From the NCBI GenBank assembly GCA_012862575.1, contig BLSF01000035.1:186001-250000 (forward strand): a DNA stretch of 64,000 bases, written 5' to 3'. Under the pieces are notes generated by a model. It worked only from the letters and a program-made list of their open reading frames with translations, searched no databases and was not told where the DNA came from. Numbering within the stretch: the first letter of the stretch is position 1; the number at the start of each line of letters is the position of its first letter. This DNA is from Parietichytrium sp. I65-24A (Eukaryota; Sar; Bigyra; Thraustochytrida; Thraustochytriidae). The translations under genes and the position numbers were made by a program. Positions 21,659-32,700 of the stretch are shown here, piece by piece.

Positions 21659-24600
21659 TGGAAACAACAAACAAAGAAGGACAAGTTCAAAAAGTTTAAA
21701 AAGTGATGGACTAATCGTCGCGCACTCGGAGGTCCCGACTGTCCTCACCTGTCCCGACCACTACTCAGTACACAGTAGAACACCATGTTACTCTCTCTCT
21801 CAAGTTTTGTACCCTTCCGCCGGGGAAGAGCGTCAACTATTAGTCTATAGAGAGAGAGAGAGAGAGAGGCTCTCCTCGACAGTGCTCGCAATTGGCGAGG
21901 AGCGCGAACGTTTGATTTTTGATTTCTTTCTTTGCTCTTTTGATTGTGAGTTTGAATTTGGTTTGGATTTTAATCTACTGAACTCTTTTCATTACAAGTT
22001 TGTCTTTCGAAATTTAATCAATCAATTGATTTGGCAGTGAATTAACTGCGAATGAATTGCTTTTCTGTTAAAAGTTAAAATTCCAATCTGAATGAAAACA
22101 CACTTTTGAATGGCAGTGGAGCTAACAAAAGAAGAAGTAGTAGAAGACACTGTTAAATTCCAACCTTAGTCTACTAGCAGTTCAGTGTCATGACAACAAG
22201 TGAGTACAATCACTTTCTTCCGAAAGACAAGCACGTGCGCAGCCGCCTGGTTCACGAGCAACGAGTGTCGAGCTCATTTGTGACATGCGAGTGCACTTCC
22301 CAAGCAGCTCAGCTGCTACTAGCACTGGCGCGATCAAACCCAACGAACAGTGCGCTCACGGATCTTGCATTCCTGCGCCTCATTTCTTTGCCGTGTTTGC
22401 CGTGCTAAAACTTATCAATCAATCAAACAATCAACCAATCGCGCGGACTCCACCAAAAGCCTGACCTTCCCGGCAACTCGACGGTCCAATCTTCCGATCT
22501 TGTCGAGGCAGCAGGCGCAGCGTCAGGAGAGTGGCGGTGTCAGTCACTTGGCACACCAAATCTATAGCTGCATTGCAGTTGGCCAAGTTGGCTGGCGAAA
22601 CCTTGCAGGCTGGAACGGCGGTCGGTTGGCGTCTCACGCTCACTCTGTCGGGGCCTCTCAAGATCGAGATCAAGAGCAAAATGCAAAGTGCAAAGTGCAA
22701 AGTGCAGCCGAGCAAAGTTCAATTGGTCGGCGGACCAGCGGTAAACGATACGGTTTCGCGTGAGCGATGCGCTTAGCAGCTGTTTCGCCAGCCACAAAAA
22801 AATGGTTCTAAGTGTTTTGATTAGAACTTATTGCTTTGCTTTCCATTTCCCGACTTTCGCCGTCCAATTTACCTCCTCGTGAAGGCTTGCTATCTGCTGA
22901 CTGCGTATCTTTCGCAATTCGCAATTCACCGTCAGAACATGCTTATCCTTACAATCCGTCCATCTCCGCAAGTGCAATTTCTCACAACAACGATGTTTTG
23001 CAGCGCACACCCCCCAAGTGTCGACCTGCTGATTGCTGAAACCATTCATTCTTTCAATCTTTCTTTTTTACAGTATCAGTTTTTTTAAATCTAGAATTTC
23101 TAAACTCTACAAAGCCTTTCGCAAAATCGAAAAGAAATTCTTTCTACCCCTGGGTCTTTCTTCTTAGAAAAACAAACAAATAACAGTCAGAATTGTCAGA
23201 ATAATCAAAAAATTATGCGAGCGTCTTGTAAAGAAAGAAAGAAAGGGAGAAGGAAGAAAAGTGAGTTTGGTGCTACCAAGAGCATCGCACTAGGCCACAA
23301 CTAAAGCTCAGATCGCCTTGCGAGACCTGAGGGACCCAAAAGGAGAGATTTGCCCTCGCTTTTGTGGTTGTTAAACATCCTTGTTTGCCAGTCAGCTCAC
23401 GTGGAGCAATAGTCGGGCCAAGCGGGGAGCCTCGATGGCGGCACCGTGACAACCGTGACACGTTCGTGCATTGAATGATATTGAATGTCGTCTCTTGTCC
23501 GAGTCGCGGTCTAGATCAACGTATCCAGCATTATCCAGCCAAGAAAAGAAAAGGAAGAAAGAAAGCTGACTGATCTCTGAATTCTGATCTCGGAAACAAA
23601 GCAATGGCTGTGACAGCGGATGAACAGCACAAGCCCATCCAACTTGCTTGATCGACGAAATTTGTTGGATTTGAGCATCCCCGGCAAAGGTAACAAAACT
23701 TACCACCAAGTTACAACTCCCTCTCTGTCCACTAATCTTCCTGTCTCTCTCTCCTGCAAACAACAAACACGCGAACATGCTCAGCTTCTCCCATACTACG
23801 AACGAACGAACAAACGCAAGAGCGAAAAGTTTACAATGGGCTCGTATCTATTCTGTAGGTAAATTTTCACTTTTCAATCTGAGTGGCTCTGTCGCCTGCG
23901 ATATACTTGCGATATCCTGCGATGAGAAGAAGTAGCTGCAATGAGTTTCGCTACCCAAGCATCTGACTAGCGAACAGGTACTGGGTGACGGTAAAGTTGC
24001 GTGCGGAAAGCCGTGCCACCTTTTTGCGGCATGCAAGACATGCAAGACAATCAACACAGAAAGACTGGCGCGAAGGAGTTTGGCCTAGTCGGGTTCCCTG
24101 TCAGGGCAGAGGCTACATTCATTGAAAGGCGGCGAACGGGAGTGCCCTCCTCCAGCGCGCAGTTGCTGCTTGTCTTTTTACATCCATCGCATCTGTCTTT
24201 GCATCACCTGATTGGGTTGACAGTCAATGAATGAAATGTTCTTGCCTTGCCGACTCAAGGATTGGCGCCTTCACCGCCGTTGGGTCAGCTGGTCGTATGA
24301 GTCTGAAATCTCGTGAGAGTTTGCTCGCTGATCACTCCCATCCAGGACTGAGCGCTTAAGAGGCTGAAAGAATATCGAGGTTCAGTTTCCACCAACCAAA
24401 TACACAACAGTGGCGCTGCGTCAGGAAAGAAAAATATAGAGAGAAAAAGACTGCACCAGCGTGAGTGAGGCAGGCCTTCGATGAGAGTTTCTTTGCGGAA
24501 CTGACAGGTCTTTGTCGCACTTTTATTTCTTGGTCTGGATCCTCCTCAACGTTGGCACAGGTATTTGTCCACTCGGGTCCGATGGAGACAGCCGAATTCG

Positions 24601-25536
24601 GCGTGAAAGACGGGTCTGAGAAAGATACCTCCAGCACGAGATTTTTAACGCTCTTGCGGCCATGAGGACGATTGGATCCGACACCTCGAATCCAAGAGTC
24701 CGAAATCAGAGTTCCCGCGCACCTGAAACTCGAATTCTGAATTCTGAACTCTCTGAACCCTGAATTCGAGCCCCTTGGAGATTGGATGGACTGTGAATCT
24801 ATCTCCTGTATTTGAAAGGAGTTTCTCTCACACTCGCGAAAACAGCGATTGGACCCCTGTCACACCTGAGGCGTGCGTGGTATGTCGCTACGAAGCATGA
24901 GAGGTCCCAATTCCTCTGTGAAATATTGAAATGGGATCTTCCTTTCCAGACGCCAGCTCGTAGAGCTGCACTGCAGGAACAAGTTCCCTGACTCCGAGAG
25001 GAGCCGGGCATTTCATTCAACTGATTTCGATCGAGGTTGCACCCTTACCACTTTGGAACCTATCTCTTGAATGGCAGCAGCGAGAGCGCAGACTCGAAGT
25101 CACATCCCAACTTCACGGGTCTGTTTTGAAAAAGAAAAAGAAGGCTTGATTGATGAGACCAGTATCTGACGAGTATTCGCCAGCATTGTCAAAATGGCTC
25201 TGTTCCATCGTCAATGCTTTCTATAATAAATCAGTTCTACTTCCGAGTCCAGAAGCCCTAAAGCACCTTTCTTGGAAAACGCTATCAAATACCAGCACGT
25301 AACATCAACATTCTATACTTTGCGTACCTCTCTGTGTCCTCGGGGACACGGGTTCTGCTTTCATGTCACAACGCGAACCACGAAAGAGTATACGCACATC
25401 TATGCACATTCGGCGTGCAAGGGGTAGCACTGAGCGAACAAAACGAGCCTCAGCGAACGCTTGCGTTTCCTCACGCTAACCTCTACCTCCCACGTCATAC
25501 CCAGACTCTCCTCTACCCCAACCTTAACATCAACAT

Positions 25537-25544
25537 GACGTCAC
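25537..25544. promoter_or_regulatory. TGACGTCA palindrome (CRE/bZIP-type site)
   Basis: Full consensus cAMP-response-element palindrome about 520 bp upstream of the FABP-PX-START ATG. A second copy lies at 50170. TGACGT is the core bound by many bZIP factors, including stramenopile aureochromes. Binding here is unproven. Confidence 0.35.
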
Positions 25545-25833
25545 CCTGAACTGAAATCTCTTTCTCAGATCATCTCAGATCGTCGCTATAGTCGCTATCG
25601 TCGCACTGGACGTGGATCGCAATTCTATCATTTTCCCCATAAACACTATACGGTACCGTCGTGCAGCGGCGTACGCGAGGACTAGTTGCGGTAGTGAATT
25701 GACTGGTCGTGCGCGTAGCAGTCGTACACAGACAGTCGGTTCTGGTAGGGTACTCGTAGCGGAGAGAGGGTCCTCGCAGACTGAGTAAACGGAGCTTACA
25801 TTGTTTCTTTCTCTCAAGTCAAGTGTGAGTGTT

Positions 25834-25873
25834 CATGTGTTTATGTGTTTATGTGTATGTGTGTATGTGTATG
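25834..25873. repeat. TG/TTTATG-rich imperfect repeat
   Basis: Imperfect (TGTTTA)n/(TGTA)n tract, ending 38 bp upstream of a TATA box. Confidence 0.8.
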
Positions 25874-25910
25874 GGCTTGACTTGGATCGCGAATAGTGAC
25901 ACGTTTGCTG

Positions 25911-25918
25911 TATAAAAA
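25911..25918 (+). promoter_or_regulatory. TATA box of the FABP-PX-START gene
   Basis: TATAAAAA, the best TATA match in the window. Transcription would start near 25940-25950, downstream of any frame beginning at 25921, which supports the ATG at 26056 as the real start. Confidence 0.6.
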
Positions 25919-26055
25919 GGTTGGCGATATACTTTGCACTTGGTCGGCGTAGTTTGGTGAAGCGCAAGAGTGTGTTTGCGAAAGGTGTGGGAAATCTAGG
26001 AACAGAATTTAGGGGTCCAGGAGGTTTTTTGCGTGCAAAGTTGGGCGGAGGAAAA

Positions 26056-28542
26056 ATGCCTGCAGAGGACTTTGAAGGGTTGTGGGTGGTGGATGCGGGG
26101 AGATCGGACTCGATTGAGCCAATGCTCAAAGCCATGGGCGTGGAATGGCGCATTCGGAAGATCGTGACGCTTTTGAAGGTGGCTCAGAAGATCCAGGTGA
26201 GCGGCAACCATTTGCTGGTAAGCAATATTTCCAAGCATGGGCAAGACGTCACGACGCACATTATGAATGTGGGAGAGAGGGAGATCAAGACCAACAGGGG
26301 GGACTCCGTGATCGACAACTGCACGTACAACGACAGCAGGGAATATCCGCTGGAGATTGTGGCCATCTTGCCGTCGAATCGAGGCGTTACCATCGACCGG
26401 CGCAAAGTTTTGGACGGGGGTGAAGGGTTTGTGCAGCAGCTCATCTACAAATACCCTAAGGAAGTTGACAAGCCAGACATTGTCATGCATCGTGTCTTTC
26501 TTCGCCTACCTGACTCAAGTGACCCACTCAACCACCTGCCACCTACCCCGCGACTCTCGGCGGCCACCAATGGAGGCGACCGTTCACCCCAATCGGCGGG
26601 AGCCGCACTTCGCCATCGGAGGAACAGCTTCACTTCCGCGCAATCGCAAGACGCCAATACTCCACGATCGCCATCTTCGCCACACCACACTGTTCCAAAC
26701 TCGGTGCACTCTCACATCACTGCTCTGACTGGATCCGAGCAGGTGATCGGCCTGGTCGCACCAAAGTCCAAGTCTGGAGTGCCCCGGAAAACAAAGTCAA
26801 GGCGCGAACCAAATAGTCCAGACCTGTGGATTTTTTCTATTTTCTCCATGATGGCCTTCACAATAGCATTCGCCGGGTTGAAAGTCGGCGCGGTGTCCCT
26901 CTGGGCTGCCATGCCCGTCCTTGCTGTCATCGGGTCCTTTTTCGCTCTCTGCCGAACTTTTGCGCGGTCGTCAAAGGGCATTCGTTTTTCACATAAACCC
27001 GCGTTTCGCTGGGGTGCCACGCTCGTTTCGTTGGCCGTCACAACCGTTGTTTACTTTGGGCTCTGCCTCAAACCGAGCGTCTCCGACTCCATGCTATGCA
27101 CGATGGCTGTGACGGTGTCCCTTGGGTGGCTCATTGTGGCTCGCGTGAACGCTGGCCCAGTGCTCTCCACCGTTCCAGAAGATTATCACTGGCCTCTTGC
27201 AATGGGTCTCATGGCCGCCTCGACTCTTGCGCAAATCGTGCTTGGTGGCCGGCATTTCGTATCCATTGCAAGCGTATTTCTCCTGGTACTTGTCCGATTT
27301 GCTATGTTTTACCAATCGCACATTGGCTACAAGCGGTTCGAGCACAGTAAACGCCATCGCCATGAGGAGAAGAAGAGGACGATCGATCGCGAGGGTAATA
27401 CGCTCTCCGTGAGGATCGTAGGCTTTCGCGTGGTCGACGACATCTATGCGCAATACAAACTGGAAGTCAAACACGAAGGCAGCACCTGGCACGTTTGGAG
27501 GCGCTTCTCTCAGTTTGATAATCTGAGGCACGAGTTGCGCAGGGTGTTTGCACACGGAATACTCCCCCAGCTCCCAAAAAAGACTTGGTTCTCTAGTCTG
27601 GACGAATCTTTCTTGGAGGCACGAACGGCGGAGCTGGACGAATTCATTCAAAGCTTATTTGATCCAACCACTTTGCGCAACCAAGTATTCAAAATTGCAG
27701 AGACGAAAAAGTTTCTTGGCATTGGTCAAGGGCGCGGGAAGAAAGGCGCTGGTGGATCATTGAAGAAAAGCGATGCGGCAGGCAAGCCCAGCGCAGCATC
27801 CGCCAAGTCGAGTCTTGCCCCGACTACGGACGAGCTTCAACTGCTAATCAAAACCCTCAAAGACGCTGACGAAGCGTTCGAGAAGGCTCTGAGCGTGGGA
27901 GAAGGTGACGGGTGGAAATTCCTGAAAAAGCATCACGGGGTTCAGTGCTATTTGAAGACAGAGGGTGAGCTCACCTACACGAAAGGTGTCGGGGCGATTG
28001 ATTTCCCTCCTTTGGTGGTCGCTGCGTTCATGTCTGATCCAACCACTCGTCAGTCCTACGATGATCTCTTCAAGCGAGATACCCTGCTGCGCGAGTTGGA
28101 TTGTGAGGCCGTGTCAGAAGGGCTGGGCGGTGTACCCGTGGATGTTTGTGACGTCAAGCATGTAGAATTCAAGAGCCCTTTCGCCATGGTAATTGGCGCA
28201 CGAGATTGCGTCATGGTCTCTGCTCGTATTGTGTACCCCGAGGGCAAAGTTAAAGTGATTCTGGCTTCGGCCCCAGATTCGTTCTGTCCGCCAACAAGCA
28301 AGTACGTGCGTGCAAAAGTATCCGCAGCAGGCATCTTGGTCGCACCGAACCCTGCCAAGCCAGGGACTACTATCCTGTCCAATGTTCAGATGATGGATCC
28401 AAACGGCTCGATTCCAACGTCAGTCATCAAAGCCGTCGCGCCGGAGCGATGCGCAATGTCAGCTACCGTGGATAAAGCAATGAAAAAGCAGTCTTCATTG
28501 CCGGATCCGTTGGCCCTCCCCTCCAAGTCTCATTCGAGCTAG
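26056..28542 (+). CDS. FABP-like / multi-span membrane / PX / START fusion protein
   Basis: 828 residues from the ATG at 26056 (AAAA ATG). Four parts are visible. Residues 1-150 look like a fatty-acid-binding-protein barrel: FEGLWVV, then LKAMGVEWRIRK, NVGEREIKT, and a closing MHRVFLRL strand. Residues 150-255 are a Ser/Pro-rich linker. Residues 257-420 hold about six hydrophobic helices. Residues 450-560 form a PX domain, with WRRFSQFDNLRHEL carrying the phosphoinositide-binding arginine, then LPKK and an FLEARTAELDEFI helix. Residues of about 595-820 form a START domain (YDDLFKRDTLL, SPFAMVIGARDCVM, APDSFCPPTSKYVRA). A protein combining a lipid-binding barrel, a membrane anchor, a phosphoinositide reader and a lipid-transfer cavity would suit lipid exchange at membrane contact sites, perhaps at endosomes (inference). 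Confidence 0.88.
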   Translation: MPAEDFEGLWVVDAGRSDSIEPMLKAMGVEWRIRKIVTLLKVAQKIQVSGNHLLVSNISKHGQDVTTHIMNVGEREIKTNRGDSVIDNCTYNDSREYPLEIVAILPSNRGVTIDRRKVLDGGEGFVQQLIYKYPKEVDKPDIVMHRVFLRLPDSSDPLNHLPPTPRLSAATNGGDRSPQSAGAALRHRRNSFTSAQSQDANTPRSPSSPHHTVPNSVHSHITALTGSEQVIGLVAPKSKSGVPRKTKSRREPNSPDLWIFSIFSMMAFTIAFAGLKVGAVSLWAAMPVLAVIGSFFALCRTFARSSKGIRFSHKPAFRWGATLVSLAVTTVVYFGLCLKPSVSDSMLCTMAVTVSLGWLIVARVNAGPVLSTVPEDYHWPLAMGLMAASTLAQIVLGGRHFVSIASVFLLVLVRFAMFYQSHIGYKRFEHSKRHRHEEKKRTIDREGNTLSVRIVGFRVVDDIYAQYKLEVKHEGSTWHVWRRFSQFDNLRHELRRVFAHGILPQLPKKTWFSSLDESFLEARTAELDEFIQSLFDPTTLRNQVFKIAETKKFLGIGQGRGKKGAGGSLKKSDAAGKPSAASAKSSLAPTTDELQLLIKTLKDADEAFEKALSVGEGDGWKFLKKHHGVQCYLKTEGELTYTKGVGAIDFPPLVVAAFMSDPTTRQSYDDLFKRDTLLRELDCEAVSEGLGGVPVDVCDVKHVEFKSPFAMVIGARDCVMVSARIVYPEGKVKVILASAPDSFCPPTSKYVRAKVSAAGILVAPNPAKPGTTILSNVQMMDPNGSIPTSVIKAVAPERCAMSATVDKAMKKQSSLPDPLALPSKSHSS

Positions 28543-29098
28543 GCGTGCGCTTCGTTCGTACGTCATGTCCATCTGTTTTCAGGTCGGAACCACACCAAAA
28601 AATGGCCAGTATTTACAAACGCTGGGAAACTTAATTAAAAGATTGACTTTACTAGATTCATAATTTCAAATTTCAGGATGTTGATCTCATAAAGTTCCAC
28701 AAGCACTTCTTACCTCTTTCGCTCGGGCTCTGTTCTGGGGACTGGGCGGCTCGGATCAACTCGAACGAACGAATTAAAACAGACGCAAGAATAAAAGAAG
28801 CCTCCAGCTGTTCTACCAATACGCGATCACACGAGTCTCACCACTCTTATCGTGATACTCAGTACCTCACAGTACACACGCTCGTAGTTGTTCTACCAAA
28901 TCAGAGGTTTCATTCTTGAAACATCTTGAAACCAACCTTTTGCATCAGTGAACGCCGAAAAGAAAACAGAGTTGTTTGACACTGAGTACCGGTACGAGAC
29001 ACAGTCAACCACGCTTCACATCTATTGAAGCGAGCCAAAGTTGACCCCAAGGGAGCGACGCTGGGCACAGTACTTGCGCCCCCAACATCTTTATTAAA
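28543..29098. other. Spacer before the small spliced membrane gene
   Basis: 556 bp. It holds 3' sequence of the upstream gene, TACTCAGTACC near 28857 and the palindrome GTACCGGTAC at 28986-28995. No gene seen. Confidence 0.6.
28986..28995. promoter_or_regulatory. GTACCGGTAC palindrome, copy 1
   Basis: 10-bp perfect palindrome, 104 bp upstream of the ATG at 29099. Exact copies lie at 41179 and 44609. Confidence 0.3.
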
Positions 29099-29628
29099 AT
29101 GCACAGTGATCGTTTGGCGGCGCTGCTCAAGGCGCTCAGCGCCTTCGAAGCGCTGAACTTTGTGTAAGTTTGCGAGGACATTCCAGCCTCCCGCGGAAAC
29201 GCTCTTGATGGCGGCGTGGAGGGATTATGGCATTACGGGAGTGTGGGAGGTGGAAGTGAAGGAAAAACTCAGTGGAATGGCGTCCGCTCACCACCTCTCG
29301 TGTTGACAGTCGGCTTGCTCTTGGCAGCGGGAAGATGAAAGACTTTCAACCATTCTGGCAAGGCGGCGAGGACGATGGGAAATACCGGCGGCTGTATGGC
29401 TTTTTGATGCTGGTGCTCGGCGCCTCAAGATACGCGACGGCAACTTCGCGCAGTGCTCAGGTGCTCAAGCTGACCACCTGGATCCATGTGTTTGAGTGCG
29501 GGTTGTTTGCTACGGAGTACAGCAACACCAAAACTCCAACAATGATTATGCGAGGATTCATGCTGATTGTCACAGCTATCCCGGCCACTTTATACGCGCA
29601 CTGGGACTCTTTTCCGGTGAAACCATAA
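29099..29628 (+). CDS. Small spliced membrane protein, possibly ERG28-like
   Basis: Exon 1 (29099-29163) starts at an ATG. The intron 29164-29309 has a GTAAGT donor and a GTTGACAG acceptor. Exon 2 (29310-29628) completes 127 residues. A second in-frame acceptor at 29326-29327 would drop six residues. The protein has three to four hydrophobic segments (around LYGFLMLVLGASRYA, VLKLTTWIHVFECGLFATEY, and a C-terminal helix). The order Arg, Thr-Trp and a Glu-Tyr pair followed by a Thr-rich turn recalls Erg28, the ER scaffold that holds C-4 demethylation enzymes of sterol synthesis together. That resemblance is weak and based on pattern and length only. It ends 102 bp from the convergent TOP3 gene. 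Confidence 0.6.
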
Positions 29629-29730
29629 TATAGATCAGATGTCTTCTTTCTTCTCAATACATACGAAAACCTATTCTGAGTCGCAGATTTCCCACTCTCG
29701 AGCAAGCTTGCTCATTCCTGGAGGTTTCGT

Positions 29731-32700
29731 TCAGCTCCTCGCAGCCATTGGGCAAGCATTTGCGAAGTGGCCCTCCTGATTACAACGATAGCAAGTGCGA
29801 GTATTGCCGGGTCTCCCACCTCCGCGCGCGCCTCCGCCACCTGGAAAAGAAGATCGTGACGATGATGACGATGGGCAGTTGTTGGCAAAGTGGCCGTGCT
29901 GATTGCATTTGTAGCAGACTTGCTGAGATCCACCATCCCCATCTCGGGAGCGAGGAAAACTCGACGTGCTGTTTCCCTGCGTGCAAGCATTGGCAAAGTG
30001 ACCAGGTTGGTTGCATTTGTAACAGACTGGTTGCGATGCTCCGCCCGAGAATGAAGTATGATTGTTCGCATTTCCCTGCGTACAAGCATTGGCGAAGTGT
30101 CCAGGCTGGTTGCACTTGTAACAAATCTGTTGTTGGGAACCATTAGCTGCGCCAAAGTGAGAGGTCTGACCGGCCCATGCTCGATTCGAGCCGCCAACCC
30201 CGCCGTTCCCTGCAGAAGGGCACGAATTTGCAAAGTGGCCAGGCTGGTTACACTTGTAGCAAACAGTTTGCGAGAAACTTTGCTGAGTGCTTGGGAAACT
30301 GCTATTGCTGTACGAATTCGAAAGAGAGGATCCCGCGCTACCTCCGCCATTTGGGCAAGAATTTGCAAAGTGACCTGTCTGATTACATTTATAGCACACT
30401 TGCTGCCCACCAGTGGCTCCGAAGCCCGCTTGTGCTCGAGTCGCCCCCGCTGCCTCGTCCTCCCATTTAAAATAGTTGCAACTTTCATCTCGTGGCAGGC
30501 TACACTTGAAGAAGTACCTCCCCTCGTTTTCGTTTTTTTTATTGCACTTGAGGCGCACACATGGAACTTGATGTTGCTCACACATGGGCTGCTGAGTTTG
30601 TGGTTGCTGGTAGTAACTCATGCCACTTGTTGACGCATGTGGTGCAGGCTGGTAGGTCGGTGCCGGGACGACCTGAGGGGTCTGGCACACTCGTTTGGTG
30701 GTGTGATCCACCGTTGCGAAGGGCCTTTTGGTGCCAAAGGTGCTCGGATTCTGAGGCGCCGAACTCTCACAACTGAATCCGCTCACTTTAAAAATAGCCT
30801 CAGCGTAAGAAGGGTTATAGTTGCAACTCACCCGTGGGCAGAGCCGGCTTTCGTTGGAAGCGTCATGCCCTAAAGACCCCGGCTGCACCGAAACATCCAC
30901 CAAACTACTATTGCAAAAAGTGCACTTGTCTGACGTCGGAACGACCTTCGTGACATAGTCGTACAACCACAGTGTCCCGCTCTTACAAGTTGGGTATTTG
31001 TTGCAACTGAGCATTAAAGTGCCTTTTTTACTCTTTTTCAGGTATAAAGACCCGTCTGAGCAAGCGAGGCATGCCGTCACGGGTTTGGAGTCCCCAGGCA
31101 AACCCCCAGCGAGGGGGCATCTGCTCTCGCAACATTTAAAACACGGCACGCCCTGCGTTATTTTACCATCCTCAATGTCGCTAATCGAGGATTTGCCGTT
31201 GAAACATTTTGGGCAAACCTGATAGCCTTGCGCTGAGCTGTCTTTCTGCACATTCACTACTTGTGTATTGCATATGAAGCAGCTGTGCTCCGTTGGGACC
31301 AATTTTCCGTTGGGAACTCTGTACAATGCGTCGCAGGTAGAACAGTGGAGCAAACTCTTGACCGTCGTTGTCTTACCTCCTCGTGGTCCAGGTGGACCCG
31401 GACGCGTCTGCTGCAAAAGACTCAAAGTCTTGGTGTTACACGGGCCGCATGTGATGAGGTTTTTGGTTTTACACTTGAAATCCTTAATGCGCTGCTGAAC
31501 GGAAGCCCTCGATCCGCTGCCGCCACCCCCACCGCCACCGCCGCCACCACCTCCTCTTCCGCCACCACCACCTCCTCCGCCACTGCCACCACCACCACCT
31601 CCTCCAAACCTGTCATCGTCTTCGGGTTCCCCACCATTCGGGCCCCCGTTTCCGTCCCCACCAAAATGATTGTTGAGGACATTTCCAATCTCATTGTACA
31701 TGGCTTCTGCTTGCTGAATAGTAGACCGGTAGATGTCCCGAAACTGATGCAGGGTTTCCTGGACAACTTGCTCCTTTGATTTCCCGCCCCGGCAAACCTC
31801 TACAAAAGCGCGTTCCATGGCAGCTCGCATTTGTGGCTTTGATATCGAGAGTTCGTGGCCAATGCGCTTGTATCCTAAAACTAGAGCATAGCCCAACGGC
31901 TCAGGAATAAACACATGATTCCGCTTCACGGCGTACTTGCGCTTTTGGATCGTGTTGATGTGATCCTGAATTGTTGCGTCTGTGCCTATGCCGTTTCGAT
32001 CCATTAGGCGAATCAAATCCACCTCGGTCAGATAGCCAGGAGGCTGTGTGATACTCTCCTTCATTTCCAACGCACTCGGAACAAATTGCATACCTTCGGC
32101 AAAATTTGGCAGCATTCGCTCACCCCATCGTTCATATATATACACATCCAAATAGTTCCTAGCCAGGATTTCGGTTCCGCGAGTGTGAAATCCTTCGCCG
32201 CCCATGTTTGCGCGCACCACTGTCTCCGAGCCCTGTGCGTCTTGACTGCAGCAGGCAACAAAGTGGCGCGACACGAATTCATACAACTTGCGCTGGTTGT
32301 CGTCCTCAAGGGAACCCGGGTCTACAAAGGCGGTGGGGTGAATCGGGGGATGCGCCTGGTCATTATTTCGCCCAGCCCGCGGCCATTGAAAGCTATTACT
32401 GTCCAAGAGTTCTGCGGTGTAGGCGCCCCAGGTTGGGCTTTGCCGATGCATTTCCACCAGGCTGCGCAGGTCAAAAGTTTGGTCAAACAGGTCCGTTTCA
32501 GTACGAGGATAGCTAATGTATCCCTTCATATACAGTTTCTCTGCTGTGGACATGGTCACCTCGGAAGGCATCCGAAAGTACTTTGACATTCGCACTTGGA
32601 GCTCCACAGTTGACAATGGCAGGGGTCTCCACTTGCTCTTGTTCCGCCTCTCGACGGCAGTGATAACTCCTTGGCCCGCTTCAACGCATAGTTCAAACAG

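Larger units (their letters stand above)
20611..26055. other. 5.4-kb stretch without a recognisable gene
   Basis: The largest gene-poor stretch. It contains (GAAG)n at 21601-21620, (TGAA)n at 21634-21658, (GA)n at 21849-21868, repeated GAATTC/TTCAGAATTC-like motifs near 23575 and 24725, a CRE palindrome at 25537 and a TG-rich tract at 25834. Both end genes (OPT and the FABP-PX-START gene) point outward, so two promoters lie at its edges. Open frames inside are short and unlike known proteins. A non-coding transcript cannot be excluded. Confidence 0.55.

Noticed and set aside
25921-26055. N-terminal extension of the FABP-PX-START protein
   Set aside because: Begins at TTG a few bases after the TATA box, so it would precede or overlap the transcription start.
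29712-30581. Minus-strand 289-codon frame inside the TOP3 zinc-knuckle region
   Set aside because: Alternate frame of the repeated knuckle codons; the TOP3 frame explains the sequence.
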